Shown here: piece after piece, positions 36,455 through 47,175 of the stretch
Layout: each line of letters begins with the position of its first letter
Position numbering within the stretch: the stretch's first letter is position 1
Notes under the pieces: model-generated
What the model was told of the DNA's origin: nothing
The model's input: the letters and a program-made list of their open reading frames with translations, nothing else
The model's database searches: none
Position numbers and translations under genes: made by a program
Assembly: GCA_023898385.1 (NCBI GenBank)
Contig: CP060220.1
Span: 1,302,001 to 1,366,000 of the forward strand
Source: Pseudobdellovibrionaceae bacterium
Lineage (GTDB): Bacteria > Bdellovibrionota > Bdellovibrionia > Bdellovibrionales > UBA1609
DNA: 64,000 bases
Reading direction: 5' to 3'

Positions 36455-38522
36455 TATCGCCGTCCATCACATGGTGACTTATATCTTCCACTTCACCTGA
36501 CAACATTCCAAGCTCAATGAGCTCAAGCCGTTTGATCTCATCTCTTAGCTTAGCCGCCTCTTCAAACTCTAAATTGTCAGAGGCCTTTTTCATTTTTCGA
36601 CGAAGCTTGACCACTTCTTTTTTCAAACCCTTCGGGTCTGACTCATATTTTTCAATGGTCGATGCCACAACGGAGTAATTTTTCTCTGATGTCACCTCAA
36701 GAAGTTCGTATCCGAACACCTCGTCCAAAGACCCTCTGATTTGTTTTATCACTGTTTTTGGCGTGATTCCATGAAGCTTATTGTGTTCTTCTTGAAGAGC
36801 TCTTCGCCGTAGGGTTTCTCCGATGGCTTTTTCCATAGATTGGGTTCTATGATCCGCATAGAGGATGACTTTTCCCTCGGCATTTCGAGCTGCCCTCCCG
36901 ATGGTCTGAATTAAACTTCGCTCAGAGCGCAAAAAACCTTCTTTATCTGCATCGGTAATGGCCACCAAACTCACCTCAGGTAAATCGAGTCCCTCTCGCA
37001 GCAGGTTGATCCCAATGAGCACATCAAAGACTCCCAAACGCAAATCGCGCAAAATTTCTGTGCGCTCCACAGTCTTAATATCGCTATGAAGGTACTTCAC
37101 CTTAATACCCAGGCCCTCATAATATTCAGTGAGGTCTTCGGCACTCCGCTTGGTCAGTGTGGTGATCAGCACTCGCTCATTTTTTGCCACCCGCTTTCGA
37201 ATTTCACCCAGAAGATCATCCACCTGAAACTTCGCCGGCCTCACTTCCACCTGTGGATCAAGTAGACCTGTGGGGCGAATGATCTGCTCCACAACGAGGC
37301 CGCCGCTTTTTTTCATTTCATACTCACCGGGCGTTGCTGACACGTAGACCACCTTGTCCACATACCGCTCAAATTCTTGAAAATTCAAAGGCCGGTTATC
37401 AAGAGCTGAAGGAAGTCTAAAACCATGTTCCACGAGGGTCAGTTTTCTCGCCCGATCGCCTCGGTACATGCCTCCAATTTGCGGAACTGTCACATGGCTT
37501 TCATCAATAAATGTTAAAAAGTCTTGAGGGAAATATTCTAAAAGCGTAGGTGGCGGCTCGCCGGGCTGCCGTCCTGTGAGATGGCGCGAATAGTTTTCAA
37601 TGCCCGGACAAAAACCCATCTCACTTAAGATTTCAAGATCATACAAAGTCCGCTGCTCAATCCGTTCTGCTTCTTTATACATCACTTCATTTTTATAGTG
37701 TTGTATTCTATCGCGAAGTTCATCCCGTATGGTCTCAATGGCCATGGCCACTCGTCCCTCACCCGTTACGTAGTGACTTCCGGGATATATGGAAACCTCA
37801 GTGAGACCCTGCACAGTTTTACCAAGAAGTGGATCAACCCATGAAATGCGATCGACAAAATCACCGAAAAACTCAATGCGAACCACGCGATCTTCTTCGT
37901 AAGCAGGATAGACTTCGACAACATCTCCGCGCACCCGAAAAGTACCTCGATGAAAGTCAACGTCGTTTCGACGGTATTGGATCTTTACAAGGTCTTTTAA
38001 CAGGTGATCGCGCCGCAATTCGCTATTGGCCTGTACATGGATCACCATGTTTTCATACTCTTCCGCACTGCCAAGACCATAAATGCATGAAACACTACTC
38101 ACTATGATCACATCCCGCCGCTCAAACAACGACCGTGTGGCCGAATGCCGCATGCGATCGATTTGCTCGTTGATGGCAGAGTCCTTTTCAATGAATGTAT
38201 CCGTAGATGGCACGTAGGCTTCGGGCTGGTAGTAATCATAATAAGAGACAAAATACTCAACAGCATTATAGGGAAACAGTTCTTTGAACTCTGCATAAAG
38301 TTGGGCCGCAAGCGTTTTATTCGGCGCCAGCACCAATGCGGGCAGGTTGAGCTCTGCTATGGTGTTAGCCATAGTAAAGGTTTTCCCCGAGCCGGTCACA
38401 CCCAACAACACCTGGTGATACTCGCCTTTGTTGATGTTATCGACCAGGCTGGCAATAGCCCTTGGCTGATCTCCGGAGGGACTATGATTTGATACCAGCT
38501 TGAATTTGTCGTCGGCCTTCAT
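36435..38522 (-). CDS. uvrB: UvrB excinuclease subunit
   Basis: 695 residues. Walker A ([15 protein letters not shown]), the beta-hairpin region ([16 protein letters not shown]), DESH box ([19 protein letters not shown]), helicase motif VI (QTIGRAARN) and the C-terminal UVR motif that binds UvrC ([17 protein letters not shown]) are complete. UvrB verifies DNA damage and recruits UvrC. The gene begins 6 bp after the cysS stop, so it may be part of the gltX-cysS-uvrB-uvrC run. Confidence 0.98.
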   Translation of the reverse strand: MKADDKFKLVSNHSPSGDQPRAIASLVDNINKGEYHQVLLGVTGSGKTFTMANTIAELNLPALVLAPNKTLAAQLYAEFKELFPYNAVEYFVSYYDYYQPEAYVPSTDTFIEKDSAINEQIDRMRHSATRSLFERRDVIIVSSVSCIYGLGSAEEYENMVIHVQANSELRRDHLLKDLVKIQYRRNDVDFHRGTFRVRGDVVEVYPAYEEDRVVRIEFFGDFVDRISWVDPLLGKTVQGLTEVSIYPGSHYVTGEGRVAMAIETIRDELRDRIQHYKNEVMYKEAERIEQRTLYDLEILSEMGFCPGIENYSRHLTGRQPGEPPPTLLEYFPQDFLTFIDESHVTVPQIGGMYRGDRARKLTLVEHGFRLPSALDNRPLNFQEFERYVDKVVYVSATPGEYEMKKSGGLVVEQIIRPTGLLDPQVEVRPAKFQVDDLLGEIRKRVAKNERVLITTLTKRSAEDLTEYYEGLGIKVKYLHSDIKTVERTEILRDLRLGVFDVLIGINLLREGLDLPEVSLVAITDADKEGFLRSERSLIQTIGRAARNAEGKVILYADHRTQSMEKAIGETLRRRALQEEHNKLHGITPKTVIKQIRGSLDEVFGYELLEVTSEKNYSVVASTIEKYESDPKGLKKEVVKLRRKMKKASDNLEFEEAAKLRDEIKRLELIELGMLSGEVEDISHHVMDGDSEPEKN

Positions 38523-38527
38523 GCTTC

Positions 38528-39985
38528 CTATTTTGCCACTTCCCAGCGGCTGCCGTCGACCCCATCTTGTACATTAATGCCCATTTCGACCAATTGGTCG
38601 CGAATTTCGTCAGATTTTTTAAAATCCTTCTGCAAACGAGCCTCCGATCGGTCCGCCACCAACTGGTCCACTTCAGATCGACTCAGGCCCTTTTGCCGCA
38701 ACAACATGTCATCCAATATTTGTAGATACGCCGCAGGCGGCTCTTGAAAGAGCGCCAACACCTTTGATTTGTCACGCAACCAATGAAAATACGCCTCGGC
38801 CACTGCTTTTTGCTCGGGCCGAATTTTACCAGGCTTTCGGCAAAAACTGTTAAAGGCGCGAGTGACCTCAAAAAGACGAGCCATTAACTCAGGCGTGTTG
38901 AAATCATCGTTCATGGCTTTTTCAACACCCTCTTCGGCCTCGCTTAACAGTCGCTCGAACTCTTCCGGCACAGGAGCTAGCGGCGCTTCCGTCTGCATCA
39001 GGTTTTCTGCAAAGGCCAGAGCCGAATAAATTCGCGCCAACTGCGCCACCGCCTGATGAATCTGCTCCTCACTGAAGTCGATCAGGCTTCGATAGTGCAC
39101 CGAGAGCATCATGTATTTTAAAATTTCACCGTTATACTCTTCAAGAAATGATCGTCCCGTTCGAATATTACCCAAAGATTTGGACATTTTTTGATTACCA
39201 AACTCGAGCATATTATTGTGCATCCAGTATTTTACATAGGGATGCCCTGTACAACCTTCGCTTTGGGCAATTTCATTTTCATGATGGGGAAACACCAGAT
39301 CGATACCCCCGCCATGAATGTCCAGGCTATCTCCCAGTAAAGCCCGAGACATGGCCGAGCACTCAATGTGCCATCCCGGCCGTCCCTTGCCCCAAGGTGA
39401 AGACCACGCTGGCTCGCCCGGCTTGGCACTTTTCCAAAGCGCAAAATCCGCAGGATTCTTTTTTCGTTCATCGGCGGATATGCGAACTCCGGAGGCTAGA
39501 TCTTCCACATTTTTGTTACTGAGCTTCCCATAGTCGGAAAAAGTACTGACATCGTAGTAGACATCGCTATCCACAACATAGGCATGCCCCTTTTCTTTCA
39601 GACTTGAAATAAAATCTATGATGTTTTGCATATACTCTGTCACACGGGGATTGCTCGTGTGCGGTCGCAAGTGAAGACGTGCATAGTCTTTTTGAAATTC
39701 ATCAATATAGCGCTCAGCCAAGGCCTGTGGATCCTCCCCCAGCTCGTTGGCCCGGTTGATGATTTTATCATCCACATCGGTGTAGTTATAAACGTAGTTA
39801 ACCTCGTAGCCTGATTTTTCAAGCCAATTGCGAACGGCATTAAAAAAAATGGCGCCGCGAAAGTTACCCACATGCAAAAAATCATATACCGTGGGACCAC
39901 ACACATACATCTTTACTTTGTTTGGCTCTAAAGTAACAAAGGGCTCTTTCTTTTTGGTCTGAGTATTGTAAATTTCTAAACTCAC
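38528..39985 (-). CDS. cysS: Cysteinyl-tRNA synthetase
   Basis: 485 residues from the GTG at 39985, chosen because AAGGAG lies 6 nt upstream; the longer start at 40030 would overlap gltX. Zinc and class I motifs are present: C in YVCGPTVYD, the HIGH variant [22 protein letters not shown] and KMSKS (QKMSKSLGN). The enzyme charges tRNA-Cys. It is 10 bp downstream of gltX, and uvrB follows by 5 bp, suggesting one transcript for translation and repair genes. Confidence 0.97.
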   Translation of the reverse strand: MSLEIYNTQTKKKEPFVTLEPNKVKMYVCGPTVYDFLHVGNFRGAIFFNAVRNWLEKSGYEVNYVYNYTDVDDKIINRANELGEDPQALAERYIDEFQKDYARLHLRPHTSNPRVTEYMQNIIDFISSLKEKGHAYVVDSDVYYDVSTFSDYGKLSNKNVEDLASGVRISADERKKNPADFALWKSAKPGEPAWSSPWGKGRPGWHIECSAMSRALLGDSLDIHGGGIDLVFPHHENEIAQSEGCTGHPYVKYWMHNNMLEFGNQKMSKSLGNIRTGRSFLEEYNGEILKYMMLSVHYRSLIDFSEEQIHQAVAQLARIYSALAFAENLMQTEAPLAPVPEEFERLLSEAEEGVEKAMNDDFNTPELMARLFEVTRAFNSFCRKPGKIRPEQKAVAEAYFHWLRDKSKVLALFQEPPAAYLQILDDMLLRQKGLSRSEVDQLVADRSEARLQKDFKKSDEIRDQLVEMGINVQDGVDGSRWEVAK

Positions 39986-39995
39986 TGAGAACTCC

Positions 39996-41468
39996 TTAAA
40001 AGGCCAATGCCTGGTCCGCACGAGAAACAAGGGTAGATTTATCTAGTAAGGGTACTAAAATTTTTAGCTCAGCCCCATGGGGCTTGCCAATCACGGCCAC
40101 ACGAATGGGCATAAACAAAAACTTACCCTTAACTCCACAAGCCTCTTTCACCTCGTCTTGGATTCGCGAAAAATCATCTTCACTGAGATAGTCTCCGGTG
40201 AACGATTGGACCTTTTCACGCCAGGCCTGAACCACCAATTTCGAGCTTTCCCAATTCATGGTTTCTTTTGCCGAATCATCAAAACTTAAAGCTTGACTGG
40301 AAACGGGCCTAAAAAGCTCAACAGCGTCGACTAAAGTTTCCATTGCGGTTTTAAAAACACTCAGTGCTCGGCTCTGCCAATCTGGATCTTTTGGCAAAAT
40401 CAGTCCCGCTTCGTTTAAGAATGGTTCTACTCGGCGCCAAAGCTCACCATGATCCAAAGCCCGCAAATGTGTGGCATTCACCCACTTCATCTTATCTTCG
40501 TCAAAAACAGCCGGAGCATGGTGCAGACGATCTAGGTCAAATTGCTCCTGCAACTCTTGCATGGACAGAATTTCTTGCCCCTCAGGAGAGCTCCATCCCA
40601 AAAGGGCCATAAAATTGTTAAAGGCCTCGGGCAAGAAACCACGTTCTCTGTAGTCATTCACACTGGTCGCCCCATGCCGTTTGCTCAATTTTTGACGATC
40701 GGAGCCCAAGATGATCGACATGTGACCAAACTGAGGTTTTTCAAATCCAAGAGCCTCATAAATCATCATCTGGCGAACCGTGTTGCTTAAGTGCTCTTCG
40801 GCCCGTAAAACATGAGTGATTTTCATTAACGCATCATCCACTACACAACAAAAATTATAAACCGGCATCCCCGTGGATCGCAGAAGGACAAAATCCCCCA
40901 CCATATCGGAAGGAAACGTCACTTCACCGCGGACCAAATCATTTAACACATATTGCCGGTCCACTTTGTCCACTTTAAATCGCACCACGGCCTGATCACC
41001 GGCCGCCATTCGAGCCCGCGCCTCTTCTATGGACATATCTCTATATGGACTGTCCACTTGCGGAGGGCGCCCTTCGGCTTTTGCCTGGTCGCGCTGTTTT
41101 TCAATTTCTTCATCTGTTAAAAAACAATAATAGGCCTTACCACTGGCCACGAGTTTTTCTGCGTACTCAGCATAAATATCAAGGCGCCGAGACTGGCGGT
41201 AGGGACCGTAGGGCCCGTGGTCTTCTAGCTCAGGAAAACTCAAACCCTCATCCCAGTGAAGGCCCAGCCAATTGAGATCTGCCATTTGCTGCCGCATACT
41301 CTCATCTGTGCTGCGCTCAAGATCTGTGTCTTCAATACGAAGAATGAATTGCCCACCGGTTTTTTTTGCATAGAGGTAACAATACAATGCGGTACGGGCT
41401 CCGCCCACATGCAAATAACCCGTGGGACTCGGAGCAAAACGGACGCGAACAGTAGATGAGTTAGACAT
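39996..41468 (-). CDS. gltX: Glutamyl-tRNA synthetase
   Basis: 490 residues. Class I motifs: HIGH variant (PSPTGYLHVGGARTALY) and KLSKR (RQKLSKRHGATSV). A good ribosome-binding site (GGAAGAG) precedes the ATG. It may be discriminating or non-discriminating for tRNA-Gln; I did not find a way to decide from the sequence. No glnS or gatCAB genes lie in this window. It begins an operon that continues with cysS, and carD lies upstream behind a terminator. Confidence 0.97.
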   Translation of the reverse strand: MSNSSTVRVRFAPSPTGYLHVGGARTALYCYLYAKKTGGQFILRIEDTDLERSTDESMRQQMADLNWLGLHWDEGLSFPELEDHGPYGPYRQSRRLDIYAEYAEKLVASGKAYYCFLTDEEIEKQRDQAKAEGRPPQVDSPYRDMSIEEARARMAAGDQAVVRFKVDKVDRQYVLNDLVRGEVTFPSDMVGDFVLLRSTGMPVYNFCCVVDDALMKITHVLRAEEHLSNTVRQMMIYEALGFEKPQFGHMSIILGSDRQKLSKRHGATSVNDYRERGFLPEAFNNFMALLGWSSPEGQEILSMQELQEQFDLDRLHHAPAVFDEDKMKWVNATHLRALDHGELWRRVEPFLNEAGLILPKDPDWQSRALSVFKTAMETLVDAVELFRPVSSQALSFDDSAKETMNWESSKLVVQAWREKVQSFTGDYLSEDDFSRIQDEVKEACGVKGKFLFMPIRVAVIGKPHGAELKILVPLLDKSTLVSRADQALAF

Positions 41469-41612
41469 GGTTCTCTTCCTGTATGTTGTGTGCGAGCGTG
41501 GCGGAAAGGAGCAGTGAACGACTCTCTAGCCTCTATGCTCAAAAAATACTCCGCTCCGAACGCACGAGTCTTCGATTATTAGAGGCTGATTGTAGGTTTG
41601 ACTAGAGAAATC

Positions 41613-41642
41613 AAAAAAAATGCCGCTTTTTGAGCGGCATTT
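41613..41642 (-). terminator. Rho-independent terminator of carD
   Basis: On the minus strand, ATGCCGCT and AGCGGCAT form a stem followed by eight T. It lies 24 bp after the carD stop codon and before gltX, so carD is probably transcribed alone. Confidence 0.9.
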
Positions 41643-41665
41643 CAAATCAACATTTAAAGCAGAAC

Positions 41666-42163
41666 TTAAAGTTCGAAGATATCAGCCATTTCAGCACTGG
41701 CTTTAAGCTCTTCTGGTCCCTTTGCCAACGAGAGCTCTCGCAACAACAAGGTGCGGGCTGTGTCGAGCATTCGTCGCTCACCAAAACTGAGTTCTTTATC
41801 GACTTTTAACAAATAGAGGTCGCGCAAAACTTCAGCAATTTCATACACTGAACCCGTTTTAATCTTTTCCATGTACTCACGATAGCGACGATTCCAGGTT
41901 TGGTTGTCTACTTTGACTTCTGTTTCCTTCAAAATAGCAATCACCTTGTCCGCTTCTTCGTTGCTAATAATAGGACGCAAGCCCACCGACGCAACATTGT
42001 TTTTTGGCACCATAATCTTCATGCCTGTCTCTATGATTTCGATGGAATAAAAAGTTTGCTTGCTTCCAAGAATTTCTTTTGTTTCGATAGCTTTAACCTG
42101 GCCCACACCGTGTCCTGGATAAACGGCGTTATCGCCCACACTAAATTCAGCCATTCCTGCCAT
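41666..42163 (-). CDS. carD: CarD-family transcription regulator
   Basis: 165 residues from the ATG at 42163, chosen because GGAGG lies 6 nt upstream; the GTG/ATG further up (42184) has none. The RNA-polymerase interaction domain starts with FSVGDNAVYPGHGVGQV and the C-terminal helical domain contains the conserved WNRRYREYMEKIKTG. CarD binds RNA polymerase beta and stabilises open complexes at many promoters, including rRNA. A sigma-70-type promoter lies upstream at 42223-42251 and a terminator downstream. Confidence 0.93.
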   Translation of the reverse strand: MAGMAEFSVGDNAVYPGHGVGQVKAIETKEILGSKQTFYSIEIIETGMKIMVPKNNVASVGLRPIISNEEADKVIAILKETEVKVDNQTWNRRYREYMEKIKTGSVYEIAEVLRDLYLLKVDKELSFGERRMLDTARTLLLRELSLAKGPEELKASAEMADIFEL

Positions 42164-42222
42164 GCATTTCCTCCAAAGACCCAAGCACTAGGGATTTCAC
42201 GAATTTGAAAATCGATGGCAAA

Positions 42223-42251
42223 GTTATAGCATTTATGACACAACTTATCAA
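42223..42251 (-). promoter_or_regulatory. Sigma-70-type promoter of carD
   Basis: On the minus strand TTGATA (42251-42246), 17 nt, TATAAC (42228-42223). The spacing is ideal. The transcript would start near 42216, about 50 nt before the ATG. Confidence 0.65.
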
Positions 42252-42508
42252 ATATAATGGTTACAATAAAACTTACAAAACATGGCGAAATCACAGTCTC
42301 AACGCCAATACGTCATATTGACGGGCCCCAATGGGAGATTGGCCGCACCCGCCAGCAAACGGGGGCGACCCTGCTGGCTCCAACGCCCGCAATTTGGCGC
42401 AATGAATCAAGAATTTTGGTGAAGAGCCCTTAAGCGCTGATTAAATTTGTCACTGAAGTTTTTTTGAGACTGAAAAAAAATCTGAGATTTACCGTGTAGA
42501 TTTAACAA

Positions 42509-42525
42509 GGGCCCCTGTGGGGCCC
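42509..42525 (-). terminator. Possible terminator of the subtilisin gene
   Basis: GGGCCCC and GGGGCCC form a 7-bp GC-rich stem with a TGT loop about 17 bp after the stop at 42542. The following run on the minus strand (TTGTTAAAT) is only moderately T-rich, so termination efficiency is uncertain. The rest of the 378-bp gap to carD shows no gene. Confidence 0.5.
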
Positions 42526-42541
42526 CTGCCGATTGATACTC

Positions 42542-44677
42542 TTAGCGAGATACTACGAGTGCAAAGGGAAGGACGCCGTCACGCCCTTGTGGAATATTCA
42601 CACCGCGAACAACCACTTCAGAAATCTCACCTTGTTGAGCCACGATTTGCTCGGAGTTATTCAAGGTGCTGGTACTCTTTAAGATGCGACCATCGTTCAT
42701 TTTAACCTCAAGATCGAGATTGTTGACCAAGGCCTTTGCCGAAGCACTGGATCCGGGGGCATCCGTGTACACTAAAGTTACCTTGTGAATGCCACCCGAT
42801 ACGGCATAGGACACACTCTCACCCTGAGCTACACCGGGAGCATCCAACACCATGGTGTAGTATTGGTTGGCTAGTGGCGAAGTGGCGGTTTCCATATTTA
42901 CACGACCATATCCTTGATCCACGTTAGGCCCAGGGACAAGCAGTTCTTGTCCGTTTTGGCGACCAATTTCACCGTATTGACCTGGATAGAGATCATCCGC
43001 CGAGTGCATCAACACTGCTTTAACGAGAGCGGCTGATGGCTCATTCATTTTGTGTTCATTAGCCAAGTACTCTCTTACCACAGCGGCCGCTCCAGCCACG
43101 AGTGGCGTGGACATAGATGTGCCACCTGAGTAGCAATAATCTTGGTTGTAGTTGCCCCATAGTGGGCTTGCGCCTTCCACTTGCGAACAGTTACTCACAA
43201 TGTTTGTTCCGGGAGCCACAACATCTGGCTTTAAACGTCCATCTGCTGTTGGACCGCGAGAACTAAAAGCCGCAATACCATTAGCATTGTCAGACAAGCG
43301 ATCGCCGGCCAATGGCTCCACCGACCATGCATCGCCGCCTTTAAGTTCACCCAATTTTCTTTGAATACCACCCTCAAGAAGATAGTTTTCAGAGGCACCT
43401 ACCGTAAGCACATTCTTGGCTGAGGCCGGTGATCCCATAGATAGCTCATCTATACGACCATCTTTGTTTTCATCAACACCACTGTTGCCGGCTGCAAACA
43501 CCAACAACATGTCAGGATGTTGCCACATGTACTCGTCAGCCTGCTGGGCAAAGTTATCATAGGCTCCGGCTGCGTCTTTACCCCAAGAATTGGTGTGAAC
43601 GCGAGCTCCATTCTCATAGCCATGCTTGAACAGGCGCTCTAGCTGAGGGGGAACAGTGAGGCCTTTAAGCATTTTTGACCACATGCCCTGAGCCACCATT
43701 TTAGCATTGTAGGCTCCACCCAGAAATAATCCACCAGAGGCTGTGCCGTTGCTCAACACCGAACCCGCTACGTGAGTCCCGTGTCCCATGGGGTCTTCCC
43801 ATGAATCTGTGAATAGACCAAAGGCAAAACCTGTGAAAAAGGGAATAAGAAAATCGGAATGCAGAGTCTTCGTGTCGCCACTGTCGAGACCTGTATCAGC
43901 CATGGCCACCTTTTGCCCTTGACCCGTGTATCCACGATCCCAGGCTGCTTCAAAGTTCATAACCTTAGTGCCGGTTTCATAGCCACTGGTCTTGTCGTAG
44001 CCACGCTCTTCGGCCAGAGCTGACATTTGCAACTCATCAAGTGGCATATCCATCAACTTGACTTGTCCCAGGGGTTGCACCCACTCCACACCATCAAGCT
44101 TGGCTAACGCCTCCACTGCAGACAACAGGGTCTCTGCGTAGATCACTTTGCCGCCCGCATCGAGCACTTCTACTCCAGAGATGTTCTCAATGGCTGACAA
44201 AGTGGCCTCTAGGTCTTTTTCAGCAAACAACTTAATAGATACTTTGGCTCTTTTAAATTGCGAGAACACACTGGCTGGCTCCAGGTCTTCACTCATTCGA
44301 AAGCCGTGTAAGTAAGGTATCACTGCTCGTACTGACTTATTCTCTTCTTGCCAGTGAGCCACGGATTCTGGTGACGCTTTCACGATCAAAGCGTCTTCAG
44401 GAATGTAGCGCAGAATTTCTGCACCCTTTTCAGCAATAAATGCTTTATCCGCTTCAGTAATCACTTCTGAAAACTGCACGATAAAGTACTTAGTGCTCAT
44501 TGCTTCTTGTAGGGTCATCTGAGATGGCATGACCTTATTAATAGATTCGGTGTGCGTTGGATCCACACTTCCCCGCTTGAGGTGGATCATTTCGCCCGCT
44601 GTAGCCAAACTTCCTATGAGCCACAAAGTTGCGCTTACGGCCCCCACCATATAGCGCTGTATCATCCTTAATTTCAT
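42542..44677 (-). CDS. Secreted subtilisin-like serine protease (S8)
   Basis: 711 residues with a signal peptide (about residues 1-28, ending LIGSLATAG). A propeptide of the I9 type (residues 60-205, YFIVQFSEVITEADKAFIA) precedes the catalytic domain with D261 (VAMADTGLDSG), H299 (DPMGHGTHVAG), N398 (FAAGNSG) and S521 (SGGTSMSTPLVAG). A C-terminal beta domain (residues 605-711, VTLVYTDAPGSSASAKALVNNLDLEV) resembles proprotein-convertase-type P-domains. It is likely exported and self-activated. No operon partner is adjacent. Such proteases are abundant in predatory bacteria, where they may digest prey protein; that role is inference. Confidence 0.92.
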   Translation of the reverse strand: MKLRMIQRYMVGAVSATLWLIGSLATAGEMIHLKRGSVDPTHTESINKVMPSQMTLQEAMSTKYFIVQFSEVITEADKAFIAEKGAEILRYIPEDALIVKASPESVAHWQEENKSVRAVIPYLHGFRMSEDLEPASVFSQFKRAKVSIKLFAEKDLEATLSAIENISGVEVLDAGGKVIYAETLLSAVEALAKLDGVEWVQPLGQVKLMDMPLDELQMSALAEERGYDKTSGYETGTKVMNFEAAWDRGYTGQGQKVAMADTGLDSGDTKTLHSDFLIPFFTGFAFGLFTDSWEDPMGHGTHVAGSVLSNGTASGGLFLGGAYNAKMVAQGMWSKMLKGLTVPPQLERLFKHGYENGARVHTNSWGKDAAGAYDNFAQQADEYMWQHPDMLLVFAAGNSGVDENKDGRIDELSMGSPASAKNVLTVGASENYLLEGGIQRKLGELKGGDAWSVEPLAGDRLSDNANGIAAFSSRGPTADGRLKPDVVAPGTNIVSNCSQVEGASPLWGNYNQDYCYSGGTSMSTPLVAGAAAVVREYLANEHKMNEPSAALVKAVLMHSADDLYPGQYGEIGRQNGQELLVPGPNVDQGYGRVNMETATSPLANQYYTMVLDAPGVAQGESVSYAVSGGIHKVTLVYTDAPGSSASAKALVNNLDLEVKMNDGRILKSTSTLNNSEQIVAQQGEISEVVVRGVNIPQGRDGVLPFALVVSR

Positions 44678-45005
44678 GGTTCCCCCTTGGTGATGAGAAA
44701 TAGTGAACCATGAGCTTTTTACATATCAAAGTAAAAAATTCACATGCGCCCGCGAAAGGCTTATGTGAAGCGGAATCCAGCGCCTCAGGAACCCTGGCAG
44801 AAATTTTAGGAAACGCGTATATGCCCGCAAAACGGGCAAGCTAACTGATTTCAGGGCCGACTTAAAACCCAATATCAGGTTGATATTTCTGTTGAATCTG
44901 TCTTGGCATCTGCAGGGGGGGGCGAATATCTGTCACACCCTTACAGTTTTTGGGGTTTTACGCGCAGTGCTTCATGCTTTTGGAAGGTATAAGAAAAAAT
45001 TGCAA
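44678..45005. other. Intergenic region, 328 bp
   Basis: The region separates the subtilisin gene start from the recG stop; both read on the minus strand. A small hairpin GCCCG/CGGGC (about 44823-44837) may help terminate recG. Apart from a poly-G tract at about 44916 I see nothing more and no coding sequence. Confidence 0.5.
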
Positions 45006-47147
45006 CTATCCGATGATAGCTGTGCGTGTGAGCTCCAGATCTTGCCGTACTTTTTCATGTTCAGGTTGAGTCAACTGAGGATCTTTTTGGATCAACGCAA
45101 AGGCGGCCTGACGAGCATCCTGCAGAATCTTAACGTCACGAACCAGATTGGCCATTTTAAAACCAGGCAAACCAGACTGTCTTGTTCCCAAAAACTCGCC
45201 GGGGCCTCTCATTTCCAAATCCGCTTCCGCAATTTTGAAACCGTCTGTACTCTGCTCCATAATTTCAGCCCGCTTGGTGCCATCTTCAGATACAGCATAG
45301 CCCAAAAGCAGCACACAATAACTTTTGTGCTGGCCTCGGCCCACTCGCCCCCGCAATTGATGCAATTGGGAGAGCCCGAACCGTTCGGCATGTTCAATCA
45401 CCATGATGTTAGCGTTGGGTACGTCCACTCCCACTTCAATCACGGTTGTGGCCACCAACATGTCGATGTTGCCGTCACGAAACTCCCGCATGACGGCCTC
45501 TTTTTCAGCCGGTTTCATCTTTCCGTGCAAAAGCCCCAGTCGATATTCAGGGAATTCGGCCTGCAAATTTTCATATTCAGTGACCGCATTCTTCAGATCC
45601 ATTTTGTCTGATTCTTCAACAAGTGGATACACCACATAGGCCTGACGACCCGCTTTCAGTTGGTCACGCACAAAGGCCATCACCTTAGGTCGTTTATTTT
45701 CAAAAGCCTTTCTGGTGAGTATGGGCTGTCGGCCAGGAGGCAACTCGTCGATGATCGACACATCAAGATCACCATACACCGTCATCGCCAAGGTGCGTGG
45801 AATGGGTGTGGCCGTCATCACTAAAAAATGGGATGCCCCTTTTGCTTTGAGTTCCTGGCGTTGGGCCACACCAAAGCGATGTTGCTCATCCACAATAACC
45901 AATCCCAAATTTTTGAAGTCCACTTCCTTTTGAATCAATGCATGGGTCCCCACGCAGATTTGAATTTCGCCCGAGGCTAACTGCTCACAGACCTGTCGAT
46001 GCTCTGAGAGTTTCAACTGGCCAGTGAGAAGACCTACTTTAATGCCCAGCGACTTTAAAAACTTCTGCGCATTTTTAAAGTGCTGTTCTGCTAAAATCTC
46101 GGTGGGCACCATCAATGCCACTTGATATCCGTTTTCTACGGCGTAAACAGCAGACATCAACGCCACCATTGTTTTTCCGCTCCCCACATCACCCTGCACC
46201 AGGCGATGCATCGGATGGGGTCGCTGCAAATCAGATGCAATATCAAAAAAAGCCCGCTGTTGTGCCCCTGTCAGCTGAAAAGGCAGCTGACTTAAAAGGC
46301 GATCCACGTAGCTCTGCTTTTTCGAAAACGCCGGTGCGGCTTCTTGCTTCACACCGGCCCTCACCGAGGCCAGATGCAATTCGAGCCAAAAAAATTCTTC
46401 AAATATAATGCGCTTTTGAGCCGGAGCCTTGAACTCAATGTACTCATTTCCGCTATGAGGTGGCGGCTGGTGGATGAGTTTGAGGGCCTCTTTTCTGGGG
46501 ATCAAATTGTATTTTTGCAAAATCCACTGAGGCAAAGTTTCATCAATTTGAGACTCTGGTTTTTCCGGATGCAAAATCACCTTGTCAATGGCCGCCCCGA
46601 TAATTCGACGCAACTTTCCTGGACGAAGCCCCTCGGTTTCGGTGTAAAGGGGTATGAGTTCGTCTTCTTGCTCTTCGTTTTCGCCGACCAAAACGATATC
46701 CGGATGATGCAACTCCAGTCGCCCTCGATAAAGTTGTGCCTTGCCCGACACCCTTACTTCTTGGTGGGGCTGAAACCGCTCGAAATAGCCTTTATAGGGC
46801 ACGCGAAAATATTTGCAGGAAACTCGACCCGAGCCGTCGGCCACGACCACTTCATAAATTTTCCGGTGACTTCGCCCCAAGTTGAGTGATCGCACCTGCA
46901 CAATGCGGGCTAAAAAGCTGACTATTTGCCCTGGCTCCAAGGTAGAAATGCTGCGAGCGGCCCGGCGATCTTCATAGGCCCGAGGAAACCACGACAGCAA
47001 GTCACCCACGGTGGACACCCCCCGCTTGCGCAGGGCCTCGCCCAACTTTGGTCCTACTCCTTTTAAATATTGTACTTGGGTATCAATATTCACAATCTCA
47101 ACCTTTTGTCTCAGTTGCCCAAGTCCAACCTTATTGGCCTTGGACAC
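45006..47147 (-). CDS. recG: RecG ATP-dependent DNA helicase
   Basis: 713 residues from a GTG start. The wedge domain (LSWFPRAYEDRRAA, then VSCKYFRVPYKGYFERFQ), Walker A (LVQGDVGSGKTMVAL), DEQH (IVDEQHRFGVAQRQEL), motif VI (QLHQLRGRVGRG) and the C-terminal RecG tail (GPGEFLGTRQSGLPGFKMA) are present. RecG drives fork regression and branch migration in recombinational repair. It is divergent from the HD-GYP gene with a 28-bp gap between start codons, so promoters overlap; the ribosome-binding site is weak. Confidence 0.97.
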   Translation of the reverse strand: MSKANKVGLGQLRQKVEIVNIDTQVQYLKGVGPKLGEALRKRGVSTVGDLLSWFPRAYEDRRAARSISTLEPGQIVSFLARIVQVRSLNLGRSHRKIYEVVVADGSGRVSCKYFRVPYKGYFERFQPHQEVRVSGKAQLYRGRLELHHPDIVLVGENEEQEDELIPLYTETEGLRPGKLRRIIGAAIDKVILHPEKPESQIDETLPQWILQKYNLIPRKEALKLIHQPPPHSGNEYIEFKAPAQKRIIFEEFFWLELHLASVRAGVKQEAAPAFSKKQSYVDRLLSQLPFQLTGAQQRAFFDIASDLQRPHPMHRLVQGDVGSGKTMVALMSAVYAVENGYQVALMVPTEILAEQHFKNAQKFLKSLGIKVGLLTGQLKLSEHRQVCEQLASGEIQICVGTHALIQKEVDFKNLGLVIVDEQHRFGVAQRQELKAKGASHFLVMTATPIPRTLAMTVYGDLDVSIIDELPPGRQPILTRKAFENKRPKVMAFVRDQLKAGRQAYVVYPLVEESDKMDLKNAVTEYENLQAEFPEYRLGLLHGKMKPAEKEAVMREFRDGNIDMLVATTVIEVGVDVPNANIMVIEHAERFGLSQLHQLRGRVGRGQHKSYCVLLLGYAVSEDGTKRAEIMEQSTDGFKIAEADLEMRGPGEFLGTRQSGLPGFKMANLVRDVKILQDARQAAFALIQKDPQLTQPEHEKVRQDLELTRTAIIG

Positions 47148-47175
47148 TAAAAAAAATCATGGCAAAATTAGTTTT

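Noticed and set aside
44880..45611. Long plus-strand frame opposite recG
   Set aside because: It lies on the opposite strand of the well-conserved recG gene; the translation has no family-like pattern and no ribosome-binding site.
47011..47175. Upstream extension of the HD-GYP gene
   Set aside because: It overlaps the recG 5' region, its residues are not protein-like, and the ATG at 47176 gives a sensible start.
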